The position numbers and the translations under genes are program-made. 34,487 bases of DNA, from positions 1-34,487 of the forward strand of contig JALNXE010000042.1 of NCBI GenBank assembly GCA_023230525.1. Direction: 5' to 3'. The notes beneath the pieces were generated by a model. That model was not told where the DNA came from. It saw nothing but the letters and a program-made list of their open reading frames with translations, and did not search any database. This stretch comes from Desulfobulbaceae bacterium. GTDB lineage: Bacteria > Desulfobacterota > Desulfobulbia > Desulfobulbales > SURF-16. This document shows, piece after piece, positions 6,820 through 15,058 of this stretch (positions are counted from its first letter, which is position 1; every line of letters begins with the position of its first letter).

Positions 6820-6890
6820 CGTTTCAGCGTGCAAACGTTGCGGTGCTCAAATGTTTGTTCGCTTGAACATTGAAACGCTTGAACGTTAAT
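6818..6890. repeat. AACGTT-rich intergenic repeat, nifE-nifN copy
   Basis: This spacer consists of overlapping AACGTT/AACATT/AAACG units in both orientations and can fold into several short hairpins. It aligns with the nifN-nifB spacer at 8277-8325: AACGTT(T/C)CAGCG at the left and AACGCTT(G/A)AACGTTA at the right, with about 22 extra bases here in the middle. Confidence 0.65.
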
Positions 6891-6913
6891 CGTCTGCAAA
6901 AGAGGAAACCCCC

Positions 6914-8272
6914 ATGACTAAAATGCCCAATTACATATCAACCACCAATGCTTGCAAACTGTGCAAACCCCTGGGCGCCTCCCTGGCCTTCCGCGGCATG
7001 GAGGGCACCGTCCCCTATCTGCACGGCTCCCAGGGCTGCGCCACCTACATGCGGCGTTACATTATCAGCCATTATAACGAGCCCATTGACATCGCCTCCT
7101 CATCGCTCAGCGAAAAACATGCGATCTATGGCGGGGCTGCCAATCTGAAGCTGGGACTGACCAATGTCACCGAGAAATACCAGCCGCAGATGATCGGCAT
7201 TGCCACCACCTGCCTCACTGAGACCATTGGCGATGATGTGCCCATGATCGTCAAGGAATATGAACGGGAAACCAGCGCAGCAAACCGGCCCCTGCTGGTG
7301 CATGTCTCCACCCCGAGTTATTCCGGCACCCACATGGAGGGCTTCCACGCCGCAGTGGCCGCCGCGGTCGACCAGCTTGCCCAAAGCCCTGCGCCGGGCA
7401 ACGATACCGTCAACCTGCTGCCCGGCTTTGTCTCGTCGGCTGATTACCGCTACCTGGCCGAGATCATGGCTGACTTCGGCATCACGACCACCATGCTGCC
7501 CGATCTGTCGGCAACCATGGACGGCCCGGCCCTGCTTGAGTACGAGAAGATCCCCGGCGGCGGCACCCCTCTTGAATCCATCCGGCAGATGGGCGGGGCC
7601 AAGGCCACCGTTGAGTTCGGCCGCACCCTGGGCAAGACCAGAACCGGCGCCACCATACTTGAGCAGAAATTCGGCACGGCCAGCCACCGGCTGGGCCTGC
7701 CCATGGGCATCAGCGAGACCGACCGTTTCTTTGCCTGCCTGGAAACCCTCAGCGGCCGGCCAACCCCGGCAAAGTATGCCGATGAACGCGGCCGTCTGGT
7801 GGATGCCTATGTGGACGCCCACAAGTATGTGTTCGGCAAAAAGGCCATTATCTATGGCGAAGAGGATCTGGTGGTGGGACTGACCGCCTGGCTCGCGGAG
7901 ATCGGCGTGACGCCCATCCTCTGCGCCACCGGCGGCAGGAGCGGCCTGTTTGCCGAGGCCATTGCCGCGGTCACGGAAGACGTGCTGGCCGAGCAGCCCA
8001 AGGCTTACGAGGGTATGGATTTCTTTGATATCGCCGAAGAGGCGGAAACCTTGGGCCCGGATCTGCTGGTCGGCCACAGCAAGGGTTATCCCCTGGCCCG
8101 CAAACTGAACATCCCGCTCATCCGGGTGGGGTTTCCCATCCATGACCGGATAGGCGGCCAGCGCATCATCCACCTGGGTTACCGGGGAGCGCAGCAGCTC
8201 TTTGACCTGGTGGTCAACAGCCTGATCGAGAAAAAGCAGAGCGATTCATCCGTCGGCTACAGCTACATGTAA
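6914..8272 (+). CDS. nifN: Nitrogenase iron-molybdenum cofactor biosynthesis protein NifN
   Basis: NifN is the NifK-like partner of NifE in the cofactor-maturation scaffold. The 452 residues show the expected N-terminal pattern NACKLCKPLGASLAFRGMEG, GSQGCATYMRRY (Cys42, equivalent to the cluster-ligating cysteine of Azotobacter NifN), ATTCLTETIGDD and a C-terminal half ending with IPLIRVGFPIHDRIGGQR, parallel to the NifK C-terminus at 1-261. AGAGG lies eight bases before the ATG. It is the second gene of the nifE transcription unit; nifB follows after 80 bases. No unusual residue is evident. Confidence 0.96.
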   Translation: MTKMPNYISTTNACKLCKPLGASLAFRGMEGTVPYLHGSQGCATYMRRYIISHYNEPIDIASSSLSEKHAIYGGAANLKLGLTNVTEKYQPQMIGIATTCLTETIGDDVPMIVKEYERETSAANRPLLVHVSTPSYSGTHMEGFHAAVAAAVDQLAQSPAPGNDTVNLLPGFVSSADYRYLAEIMADFGITTTMLPDLSATMDGPALLEYEKIPGGGTPLESIRQMGGAKATVEFGRTLGKTRTGATILEQKFGTASHRLGLPMGISETDRFFACLETLSGRPTPAKYADERGRLVDAYVDAHKYVFGKKAIIYGEEDLVVGLTAWLAEIGVTPILCATGGRSGLFAEAIAAVTEDVLAEQPKAYEGMDFFDIAEEAETLGPDLLVGHSKGYPLARKLNIPLIRVGFPIHDRIGGQRIIHLGYRGAQQLFDLVVNSLIEKKQSDSSVGYSYM

Positions 8273-8276
8273 AAAA

Positions 8277-8325
8277 AACGTTCCAGCGCGCAAACGCTTA
8301 AACGTTGGAACGCTTAAACGTTATT
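8277..8325. repeat. AACGTT-rich intergenic repeat, nifN-nifB copy
   Basis: Shorter relative of the element at 6818-6890, again between two nif genes and ending 27 bases before the nifB start. The right part alternates AAACGTT and GGAACGCTT and contains self-complementary AACGTT cores. Confidence 0.65.
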
Positions 8326-8352
8326 AACCATATCCAAATTCCGGAGCTTGTC

Positions 8353-9624
8353 ATGAAAAAAGACTACAGTCACCACCCCTGTTTCAATGCCGAGGTCAAG
8401 GGCCAATTCGGCCGGGTTCATCTGCCGGTTGCCCCGAAATGCAATATCAAATGCAATTACTGCAACCGGAAATATGACTGTGTCAACGAATCGCGGCCGG
8501 GTGTGACCAGTACCATCCTCACCCCGCAGCAGGCCCTCACTTACATGGACAAGGTGCTGGAGCGCGAGCCGCGCATAACGGTGGCCGGCATTGCCGGGCC
8601 TGGTGATCCCTTTGCCAATGCCGAGGAGACCCTGGAGACCATGCGGCTGATCCGCAACAAATACCCCCACATGATTCTCTGTCTGGCCAGCAACGGCATG
8701 AACCTGGCCCCCCATGTGGAGGCCCTGGCCGAGCTGGACGTCTCCCATGTCACGGTGACGGTGAACGGCGTCGACCCTGACGTGATCAAAAATATTTACG
8801 GTTGGGTGCGGGACGGCAACGTGGTGTACCGCGGCATCCAGGCGGCGGAACTCATCCTCGCCCGGCAGTTGAAGGCCATCACCAAGCTGAAGGAACACGA
8901 CATCACCGTCAAGATTAACACCATTGCCATTCCGGGCATCAATGATCACCATATTGAAGAGGTGGCCAAAAAAATGGCGGAGCTGGGGGCCGATCTGTTT
9001 AACTGCATGGCCATGTTCCCCAATGTGGACACCCCCTTTGCCGATATTCCGGAACCCAGCAAACAGAAAATGGCGTCCCTGCGCAAAAAGGCGGAGAAAT
9101 ACCTGCCCCAGATGCGGCACTGCACCCGTTGCCGGGCCGATGCCGTGGGCCTGCTCGGCCAGGACCAGAGCAGGGAAATGCACGGCTGCCTGTCCGCCTG
9201 CGCCTCCCTGCCGCCCGTGACTGCGCAGGAGAGGCCCTATGTGGCGGTGGCCACCCTGGAGGGTGTGCTGGTCAATCAGCATCTGGGCGAGGCGGCCCGT
9301 TTCCAGATCTGGGAGCAAAAAGAGGACGGCACTTTCAACCTGGTGGAGGAACGGCCCGCTTCCCTGCCCGGCGGCGGTCCGCAGCGCTGGCACAACCTGG
9401 CCCGGGCTCTCAGGGACTGCCAGGCCGTGCTGGTCAATGATCTCGGGGAAGCGCCCAAGGAAATCCTCAGCAAGATGGGCGTCAAGCCGGTGACCATGAG
9501 CGGCTTTATCGAGATGGGGCTGGAGGCGGTTTACAGCGGCAAGGATCTGAGCAAGCTCAAGGGCCGTCAGAATAAATGCACCTCAAAAGGGGCCTGCACG
9601 GGCGGCGGAACCGGCTGCGGTTGA
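8353..9624 (+). CDS. nifB: FeMo-cofactor biosynthesis radical SAM protein NifB
   Basis: NifB fuses two [4Fe-4S] clusters, inserting a carbide from SAM and a sulfur, to make NifB-co. The 423 residues carry HHPC (7-10), the radical-SAM cysteines Cys30, Cys34 and Cys37 in CNIKCNYC, DCVNESRPG (42-50), the SAM-binding GPGDPF (82-87), Cys110 and HCTRCRADAVG (256-266). Residues about 295-398 form a NifX-like cofactor-binding domain, followed by a Cys/Gly-rich tail (KCTSKGACTGGGTGCG) as in other NifB-NifX fusions. I chose the ATG at 8353, which follows GGAG by six bases; the longer frame from a TTG at 8305 runs through the intergenic repeat. It is in the nifE transcription unit and is the intact counterpart of the degenerate paralogue at 378-1550. 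Confidence 0.97.
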   Translation: MKKDYSHHPCFNAEVKGQFGRVHLPVAPKCNIKCNYCNRKYDCVNESRPGVTSTILTPQQALTYMDKVLEREPRITVAGIAGPGDPFANAEETLETMRLIRNKYPHMILCLASNGMNLAPHVEALAELDVSHVTVTVNGVDPDVIKNIYGWVRDGNVVYRGIQAAELILARQLKAITKLKEHDITVKINTIAIPGINDHHIEEVAKKMAELGADLFNCMAMFPNVDTPFADIPEPSKQKMASLRKKAEKYLPQMRHCTRCRADAVGLLGQDQSREMHGCLSACASLPPVTAQERPYVAVATLEGVLVNQHLGEAARFQIWEQKEDGTFNLVEERPASLPGGGPQRWHNLARALRDCQAVLVNDLGEAPKEILSKMGVKPVTMSGFIEMGLEAVYSGKDLSKLKGRQNKCTSKGACTGGGTGCG

Positions 9625-9660
9625 AGGCCGGGGAAAAAAGGGCTATGAAGCAAAGTCGTT

Positions 9661-9810
9661 TTTCACCACAGAGTCCTCAGAAATCACAGAGAAATATTGT
9701 TTAGGAACCGTTACGAAATAACCTCGGCTTTCTGAACCATTTCGTTACGGCTCCTTATGCCGTTTTACAAGCCACGGCTTATTACAGCCAGTCATCTCTG
9801 TGGGCTCTGT
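9661..9810. repeat. CACAGAG inverted-repeat element, copy 2, with a nested palindrome
   Basis: The outer arms TTTCACCACAGAG...CACAGAGAAAT and ATCTCTGTGGGCTCTGTG match the element at 1581-1656. Inside it lies a second inverted repeat: AGGAACCGTTACGAAAT (9703-9719) against ATTTCGTTACGGCTCCTT (9739-9756). The copy is therefore larger and looks like one small element inside another. It fills most of the gap between nifB and the NifX-like gene. Confidence 0.65.
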
Positions 9811-9868
9811 GCACTCCATGGTGAATTCTTAGTTTTCGCAAGACAGTCAATCACAAAGGAGGAGAGCA

Positions 9869-10189
9869 ATGAAAATTGGGATCGTTTCCACGGACGGCAA
9901 GAATGTCAATGACCATTTCGGCAAGGCGGAACGCTTTCTCATCTATGAGGCGGGAACGGCTGCGCCGGCCGGCATCGCGGAACGGAAGATTTCCCCTCTG
10001 TCAACCAATGACCAATCCCACCAGTTTGATGCAGCCCGTTTCGACTCGGCGGCAAAGGCCCTGGAAGGCTGCCAGCGGGTTTACTGCACCCGCATCGGCG
10101 ACCGCCCCCGCCAGGAACTGGAGAAACGGGGGATCATGCCGATCATTTATGAAGGACCCATCGCCGACATCAGAACGACTGTTGACTAA
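9869..10189 (+). CDS. NifX/NafY-like FeMo-cofactor binding protein
   Basis: This 106-residue single-domain protein belongs to the dinitrogenase iron-molybdenum cofactor biosynthesis family (NifX, NafY core, C-terminal NifB). The family hallmarks are IGIVSTDGKNVNDHFGKAERFLIYE with the conserved His of the NDHFG turn, the ALEGCQRVYCTRIGDRPRQELEKRGI helix region, and IIYEGPIADI near the end. Such proteins bind NifB-co or FeMo-co as carriers. The start has an excellent AAAGGAGG ribosome-binding site seven bases away. It is the third NifX-like domain in the window, after the C-termini of NifB and the NifB paralogue. It is probably read with nifENB despite the 244-base spacer. Exact orthology to nifX is not certain. 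Confidence 0.88.
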   Translation: MKIGIVSTDGKNVNDHFGKAERFLIYEAGTAAPAGIAERKISPLSTNDQSHQFDAARFDSAAKALEGCQRVYCTRIGDRPRQELEKRGIMPIIYEGPIADIRTTVD

Positions 10190-10572
10190 AACCCAGACTG
10201 GCCTGCCTGCGGCACCCGGTAACCAGCAAGGTCCGACAGAAAAAAAAGAGGCGGCAGGCCGGACGCCCACCGCCTCTCTCTCGTCATCTTTTTTCTTCAG
10301 CAATTCCAGGGTTTCCTCCCTGCTCATCCAGCTGTGCATTGCAAAGGTGAAGCCCGCAACGCCGGCAAATACATCAAACCTCTTCGCAAAAATAATCTGC
10401 AGCGCGGGAAATTTATTTAAAGAAAGCAAAAAGCGCGCAAGTTACCATTACCCCGACAATCAAAGAGCAGCAAAAAACTCCTTCCCAGGTCTCTGGCAAA
10501 ATAAAAAAAGCTGCGGGATAAAGAGAACCCTCGGCCTCGGTGCTGGGCCTGCTGGGCAATGGCCGGGCTGGC
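10190..10572. other. Intergenic region between the NifX-like and EIIA genes
   Basis: The region separates convergent genes. It contains a leftward terminator at 10240-10276. A minus-strand frame can be read through it (10001-10429, includes WMSREETLELLKKKDDERE), but it crosses the terminator and the NifX-like gene, so I do not accept it as a gene. I see nothing else that can be supported. Confidence 0.5.
10240..10276 (-). terminator. Rho-independent terminator for leftward transcription
   Basis: On the minus strand GAGGCGG pairs with CCGCCTC around a 15-base GC-rich loop and is followed at once by eight T. It would stop transcripts from the EIIA gene about 300 bases after its stop. On the plus strand a T-rich stretch follows less closely, so it may also end the nif transcript. 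Confidence 0.75.
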
Positions 10573-11046
10573 TTAGCCGGTCAAGGGCGGAGGGAAACGG
10601 CAGACAATCGCCTTTCGCGAGCGGTCAACCAGATCGGCGGCGACCTCCACCGGGGAACCTCGCCTGATTTCCGCCGCCTTGAGCAGCATCGGCAGGTTAA
10701 CCCCGGCAATTATCACCCCGCCAGGGGAAGTAAAAAATTCCCTGGCCACGGAAAAGCCGGTACCGCCAAACAGGTCGGTCAAAACGATGATGCCGCCACC
10801 CTGATCGACCTGATTCCGTGCCTTGCTGATCTCTTCCCTGATCAGCTGCCGGCGTTCGGCAAAGGGGGACTGACCGTTACTGTCAATGACATGCTGCAGT
10901 TCGCCCATGAAAGGCACCTTGACCGCAACAAAGTTGTCAAGCTTTCTGCCCAGAATATATTCAGCCACCGCAAGCAGTGCTTCGCCGACGTCACCATGGG
11001 TGACAATGATAAAAGAAATTCCTTTTTCCATTTCCTGAGCAGACAT
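10573..11046 (-). CDS. PTS mannose-family EIIA domain protein
   Basis: The protein has the fold of EIIA-Man: ISFIIVTHGDVGEALLAVAEYILG with the phospho-acceptor His of the THG motif, PFMGE, and the DLFGGTGFSVAREF motif, followed by INLPMLLKAAEIR-like text (VNLPMLLKAAEI). Such domains accept phosphate from HPr; in bacteria without sugar EIIC components they often serve regulation. No EIIB, EIIC or HPr gene is nearby, so it is an orphan. The start is uncertain. ATGs at 11148, 11046 and 11031 are in frame, none with a good ribosome-binding site; the family begins only a few residues before GISFIIVTHG, so 11046 or 11031 is most likely. It is convergent with the nif genes. Confidence 0.8.
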   Translation of the reverse strand: MSAQEMEKGISFIIVTHGDVGEALLAVAEYILGRKLDNFVAVKVPFMGELQHVIDSNGQSPFAERRQLIREEISKARNQVDQGGGIIVLTDLFGGTGFSVAREFFTSPGGVIIAGVNLPMLLKAAEIRRGSPVEVAADLVDRSRKAIVCRFPPPLTG

Positions 11047-11390
11047 CGGGGTGGCAGTATTTCCATTGGCCAGGCGGGTAGGTGCAGACACTTGCCAGAC
11101 AGCGGCATATGCTAAAGTTCTCTTGGCAAATGCGAGAATATCATACAAATTCTGCTGCGACTATATTTTCTTTCAGGGTCAATATGGCCACAATTTTATT
11201 GGTGATATTGGGCGCCAGGGCTGGCAGAAACGCCTTGAACTGAACTGCCCGGCCAAGAAAAACCAGACCTTGGGGACCCTCTTTGGGCTGTCTGCAAATT
11301 ATACTATCAAATTCCATAAAAATTGGGTAGTATTAGAGGTTGTTTTTGGTTTGCTGCAAGCAGCCTCCCATTTATCCAGCGAAAAGCACT
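11047..11390. other. Intergenic region before the glucan synthase gene
   Basis: AT-rich DNA between the divergent EIIA and GH17-GT2 genes, so both promoters should be here. A TATACT at about 11300 could be a -10 box for the rightward gene, but no convincing -35 fits. Plus-strand reading frames here lack protein-like character. Confidence 0.4.
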
Positions 11391-14021
11391 ATGAATAGAG
11401 CCAATATCCTTATCAGCATTGCCATTGCTGTTATCTGCATCAGTTTCTGGGCCTTTTTAAACCAACCGGAAACCGAGCCCCCCTGGCCGGATCGTATCCA
11501 GGGGTTTTCTTTTTCCCCCATGCGTGAAGGCCAGAGCGCCATCACTCACGTTCTGCCCACCGAGGAGGAGATCGATAGCGATCTTGCCCTGCTGGCAGAT
11601 AAGACCTATGCCGTCCGCTCCTACACCATGGAAGGAAGCCTGGCAAAGATCCCGGAACTGGCCCGCAAGCATGGACTCAATGTGACTCTCGGGGCCTGGC
11701 TTGACAAGGACCTGGAAAAAAACGAGCGGGAGATCGAAAAGCTCATCAGCGTGGCCCGGGAAAATTACCGCAACGTGGTGCGGGTCATTGTCGGCAACGA
11801 GGCGGTCCTGCGGGGCGACCTCACCATCGAGCAGCTCTCCGGTTACCTGGACAGGGTCCGCGAGGCGCTGGATATGCCGGTGAGCACTGCCGAGCCCTGG
11901 CATGTGTGGTTCAACAACAAGGACCTTGCCAATCACGCAGACTTCATTGCCGTGCACATGCTGCCCTACTGGGAAGGGGTGGAGATGGACCGGGCGGTTG
12001 ATTATGTAGTCGACCACGTCAATCTCCTCAAAGCCTCTTTTCCGGATAAAGAGATTATCATCGGTGAGGTGGGCTGGCCCAGCAACGGCCGCACCCGTCA
12101 TTCGGCGGTGGCCTCTACAGCCAACGAGGCGACCTTCCTGCGCCGCTTTCTGGACCGGGCAGCCAAGGAACAGTATATCTATTATGTGATGGAGGCCTTT
12201 GACCAGCCCTGGAAAAAGGTATCCGAAGGCTCGGTCGGCGCCTACTGGGGGGTTTACGATGTCTACCGGCAGCCCAAGTTCGCCTTTTCCGAACCCATTG
12301 TTGAAATTCCGGAATGGCGTCTGCTGGCCGGCATATCCATCGGCATCGCCCTGATTACCTTCGCCTTTCTCCTCATCGACAGCAAAACCCTGAGCACCCG
12401 GGGAAGAAGTTTTCTCGCCACCATAGCCTTTACCGCCGCCAGCGGGGCGGTGTGGATTGTCTACAGTTATTCCCGCCAGTATCTCAGCGTGGCCACCATC
12501 CTGATCGGCATGCTGATGATTATCGGCATGATCGGCGTCACCGTGGTGCTGCTGGCCGAGGCCCATGAATGGGCCGAAGCGACTTGGGCGGCAACCCGGC
12601 GCCGCCAGTTCCAGCGGGTTGAGCTGGCGGACGACCTGCTGCCCATGGTTTCGGTCCACGTACCGGCTTACAATGAACCGCCTGAGATGCTGAAAGAGAC
12701 GCTGGACGCCCTGGCAAACCTCGACTATCCCCATTATGAGGTAATTGTCGTTGATAACAACACCAAGGACCCCGCCGTCTGGCAGCCGGTTGAGGCCCAT
12801 TGCGCTAAGCTCGGTTCCCGTTTCCGATTTTTCCATGTCGATCCCCTGTCCGGTTTCAAGGCAGGTGCCCTCAATTTTGCCTTGGCCCATACCGCCCCCG
12901 AGGCGGAAGTCGTGGCGGTCATTGACAGCGACTACATGGTTACCCCGAACTGGCTGCGGGATCTCACCCCCCAGTTCAGCAATCCCAAAACCGCCATCGT
13001 CCAGGCCCCGCAGGACTACCGGGATGACAGCGAAAGCCTTTTCAAGGCCATGTGTTATGCCGAGTACAGGGGATTCTTTTATATCGGCATGGTGACCCGC
13101 AATGAGCGCAATGCCATCATCCAGCACGGCACCATGACCATGGTGCGCAGATCAGTCCTGGAGGAAGTGGGGGGCTGGGCGGAGTGGTGCATCACCGAAG
13201 ATGCCGAACTGGGCCTGAAGATATTCGAGAAAGGATATGAGGCCGCCTATATTGCCGACAGTTACGGACGGGGGGTAATGCCCGACACCTTTATCGACTT
13301 CAAGAAGCAACGTTTCCGCTGGGCTTACGGCGCGGTTCAGATCATGCGGCATCATGCCGGGGCCCTGTTTGGCGGCAAAACCAACCTCACCGTCGGCCAG
13401 CGCTACCACTTTATCGCCGGCTGGCTGCCCTGGATGGCTGACAGCCTGAACCTGCTGTTCACCCTGGCCGCGATTTACTGGTCGCTGGCCATGATACTCT
13501 TCCCTCGCCTGGTGGACCCGCCGCTGCTGCTGCTCTCCGCCATGCCGCTGACCCTGTTCATCTTCAAACTGGCCAAGATGTTCTATCTCTATCGCAGCAG
13601 GGTGAACGCCACCATCGCCCAGACCTTTGCCGCGTCCCTGGCTGGCCTCTCCCTGTCCCATACCATCTCCAAGGCCATCATGAACGGTTTTGCCACCAAG
13701 AATAAACCGTTCTTCCGCACCCCGAAAATGGCCAGCGCCCATGCCGTGCTGCGGGCCCTGATGTCGGCCCGCGAGGAATTTCTGGTCATGACCGCCCTCT
13801 GGTCTGCCGCTTACAGTGTCAAGCTGACGCAGCTGATCGACTCCCCGGATCTGCTGGTATGGATTATCGTGCTGCTGGTGCAATCGATCCCCTATGTATC
13901 GGCAGTGATCATTTCTCTGATCAGCGGCTTTGCCCGGTTGCCGAAAAAAATCATCCAGGATATGACCACCACGCCGGATATGCCAGCCAAGCCTGAAGAA
14001 GGGGCAGCCCTTGCCAAATAA
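11391..14021 (+). CDS. GH17-GT2 fusion, beta-1,3-glucan synthase (NdvB-like)
   Basis: This 876-residue membrane protein joins a glycoside hydrolase family 17 domain to a processive family 2 glycosyltransferase, the architecture of Bradyrhizobium NdvB-type beta-(1,3)-glucan synthases. After an N-terminal membrane anchor (about 3-20), GH17 motifs appear at about 137 (VGNEAVLRGDL) and 225 (GEVGWPSNG). Three membrane helices precede the GT2 domain, which shows VPAYNEP (about 424), DNNTKD, DSDY (about 512), the TEDAELGLKI acid motif (about 602) and QRFRW (about 640). Several membrane helices follow. It should polymerise UDP-glucose at the inner membrane and remodel or transglycosylate the chain outside. 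The start is the ATG at 11391, before the hydrophobic anchor, with only a weak ribosome-binding site. A radical SAM gene follows after 33 bases and may be cotranscribed. Confidence 0.88.
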   Translation: MNRANILISIAIAVICISFWAFLNQPETEPPWPDRIQGFSFSPMREGQSAITHVLPTEEEIDSDLALLADKTYAVRSYTMEGSLAKIPELARKHGLNVTLGAWLDKDLEKNEREIEKLISVARENYRNVVRVIVGNEAVLRGDLTIEQLSGYLDRVREALDMPVSTAEPWHVWFNNKDLANHADFIAVHMLPYWEGVEMDRAVDYVVDHVNLLKASFPDKEIIIGEVGWPSNGRTRHSAVASTANEATFLRRFLDRAAKEQYIYYVMEAFDQPWKKVSEGSVGAYWGVYDVYRQPKFAFSEPIVEIPEWRLLAGISIGIALITFAFLLIDSKTLSTRGRSFLATIAFTAASGAVWIVYSYSRQYLSVATILIGMLMIIGMIGVTVVLLAEAHEWAEATWAATRRRQFQRVELADDLLPMVSVHVPAYNEPPEMLKETLDALANLDYPHYEVIVVDNNTKDPAVWQPVEAHCAKLGSRFRFFHVDPLSGFKAGALNFALAHTAPEAEVVAVIDSDYMVTPNWLRDLTPQFSNPKTAIVQAPQDYRDDSESLFKAMCYAEYRGFFYIGMVTRNERNAIIQHGTMTMVRRSVLEEVGGWAEWCITEDAELGLKIFEKGYEAAYIADSYGRGVMPDTFIDFKKQRFRWAYGAVQIMRHHAGALFGGKTNLTVGQRYHFIAGWLPWMADSLNLLFTLAAIYWSLAMILFPRLVDPPLLLLSAMPLTLFIFKLAKMFYLYRSRVNATIAQTFAASLAGLSLSHTISKAIMNGFATKNKPFFRTPKMASAHAVLRALMSAREEFLVMTALWSAAYSVKLTQLIDSPDLLVWIIVLLVQSIPYVSAVIISLISGFARLPKKIIQDMTTTPDMPAKPEEGAALAK

Positions 14022-14054
14022 GCTGCGCTAATTAACGGGAAATCGGCCGGCAGG

Positions 14055-15026
14055 GTGAAGCAGCGATGCCTGCGTCTTGTTACCCCTGCCGGACTGAAGG
14101 CTTGCCGCTCCTTGAAAAAATTCAAGAAAATCTACATCGAAATCACCAACCACTGCAATCTCTCCTGCAGCTTCTGCCATCAAAGCAACAGACCAAAGGC
14201 CTTTATGAGCCAGGCAGTCTTTGCCGATGTTGTCCGGCAGATCAGAGACCACACCGATTATCTCGCCCTGCATGTGCTGGGAGAGCCGCTGCTGCACCCC
14301 CGGCTGGATGAGCTGCTCGGCATCTGCCACCAGCAGGGACTGCGGGTGAACCTGACCACCAACGGCACCCTGCTGACCCGGCTGCAGCCTGTGCTGCTTG
14401 CCAGCCCTTGCCTGCGGCAGATCAACATCTCGCTGCACAGTATCGCCGACCGGCAAAACAGAACCGGCATGAATATGCAGGATTACCTGGCCGGCATTTT
14501 TTCATTTGTGGGGGAGGCCATCGCTGCGACACCGCTGTTTATCAGCCTGCGCCTCTGGAATATGGCCAAGGAGAAAGACGGCACGGACCGCCGCCGCAAT
14601 GATGACATCCTGGAACAGCTCGAAGCCTTTTTTGCCCTGCCCTGCCGCATCGCCGACGAACTGACGCCGGGCCACGGCATCACCCTGGCTCCCCGGGTGT
14701 TTCTCAGCCAGAACCAGCGCTTCACCTGGCCCCATGGGGCTGAAGCCGACTTGGGCGGCCGGGGCTTCTGCCGGGGTCTGCGGGACCATGTGGCCATCCT
14801 GGTGGATGGCACCGTGGTGCCCTGCTGTCTTGATGCCGAGGCGGATATCAAGCTGGGCAATATCCTGAGCCGGCCCCTTGCCGAAATCCTGGCCGGCCCC
14901 CGGGCCACCATGATCCGCCAGGGCTTTTCCGGCAGACTGGTGGTGGAGCAGCTCTGCCGCCGCTGTTCCTACCGGCAATCATTTGAGGTTGCCGCCCCCC
15001 GTCGGGGCCAAGGCGGCAACCCTTAG
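14055..15026 (+). CDS. Radical SAM/SPASM domain protein
   Basis: The 323 residues start with a radical-SAM core carrying Cys34, Cys38 and Cys41 in NHCNLSCSFCHQ, then HVLGEPLLHPRL and NLTTNGTLL typical of the half-barrel. The C-terminal part has cysteines in GFCRGL, VPCCLD and LCRRCSY with VDGTVVPCC and KLGNI, as in SPASM/twitch auxiliary-cluster domains. These enzymes modify peptides or proteins or serve in cofactor synthesis; no precursor-peptide gene is visible here. The start is a GTG at 14055 (GGCAGG ahead), chosen because the frame before the core is short; a later start is possible. It follows the glucan synthase by 33 bases, and no functional link is known to me. Confidence 0.83.
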   Translation: MKQRCLRLVTPAGLKACRSLKKFKKIYIEITNHCNLSCSFCHQSNRPKAFMSQAVFADVVRQIRDHTDYLALHVLGEPLLHPRLDELLGICHQQGLRVNLTTNGTLLTRLQPVLLASPCLRQINISLHSIADRQNRTGMNMQDYLAGIFSFVGEAIAATPLFISLRLWNMAKEKDGTDRRRNDDILEQLEAFFALPCRIADELTPGHGITLAPRVFLSQNQRFTWPHGAEADLGGRGFCRGLRDHVAILVDGTVVPCCLDAEADIKLGNILSRPLAEILAGPRATMIRQGFSGRLVVEQLCRRCSYRQSFEVAAPRRGQGGNP

Positions 15027-15058
15027 CAATTAGCCGGGCAAATTACCAGACGCCCTGC

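Noticed and set aside
10001..10429. Minus-strand frame of 142 codons after the EIIA gene
   Set aside because: It runs through a strong terminator and half of the NifX-like gene. No ribosome-binding site is seen.
10420..10570. Short hydrophobic minus-strand reading (LIVGVMVTCALFAFFK)
   Set aside because: It resembles a one-helix peptide but has no ATG, GTG or ribosome-binding site at a sensible place.
11457..13127. 556-codon minus-strand frame
   Set aside because: Antisense to the GH17-GT2 gene, which has recognisable catalytic motifs.
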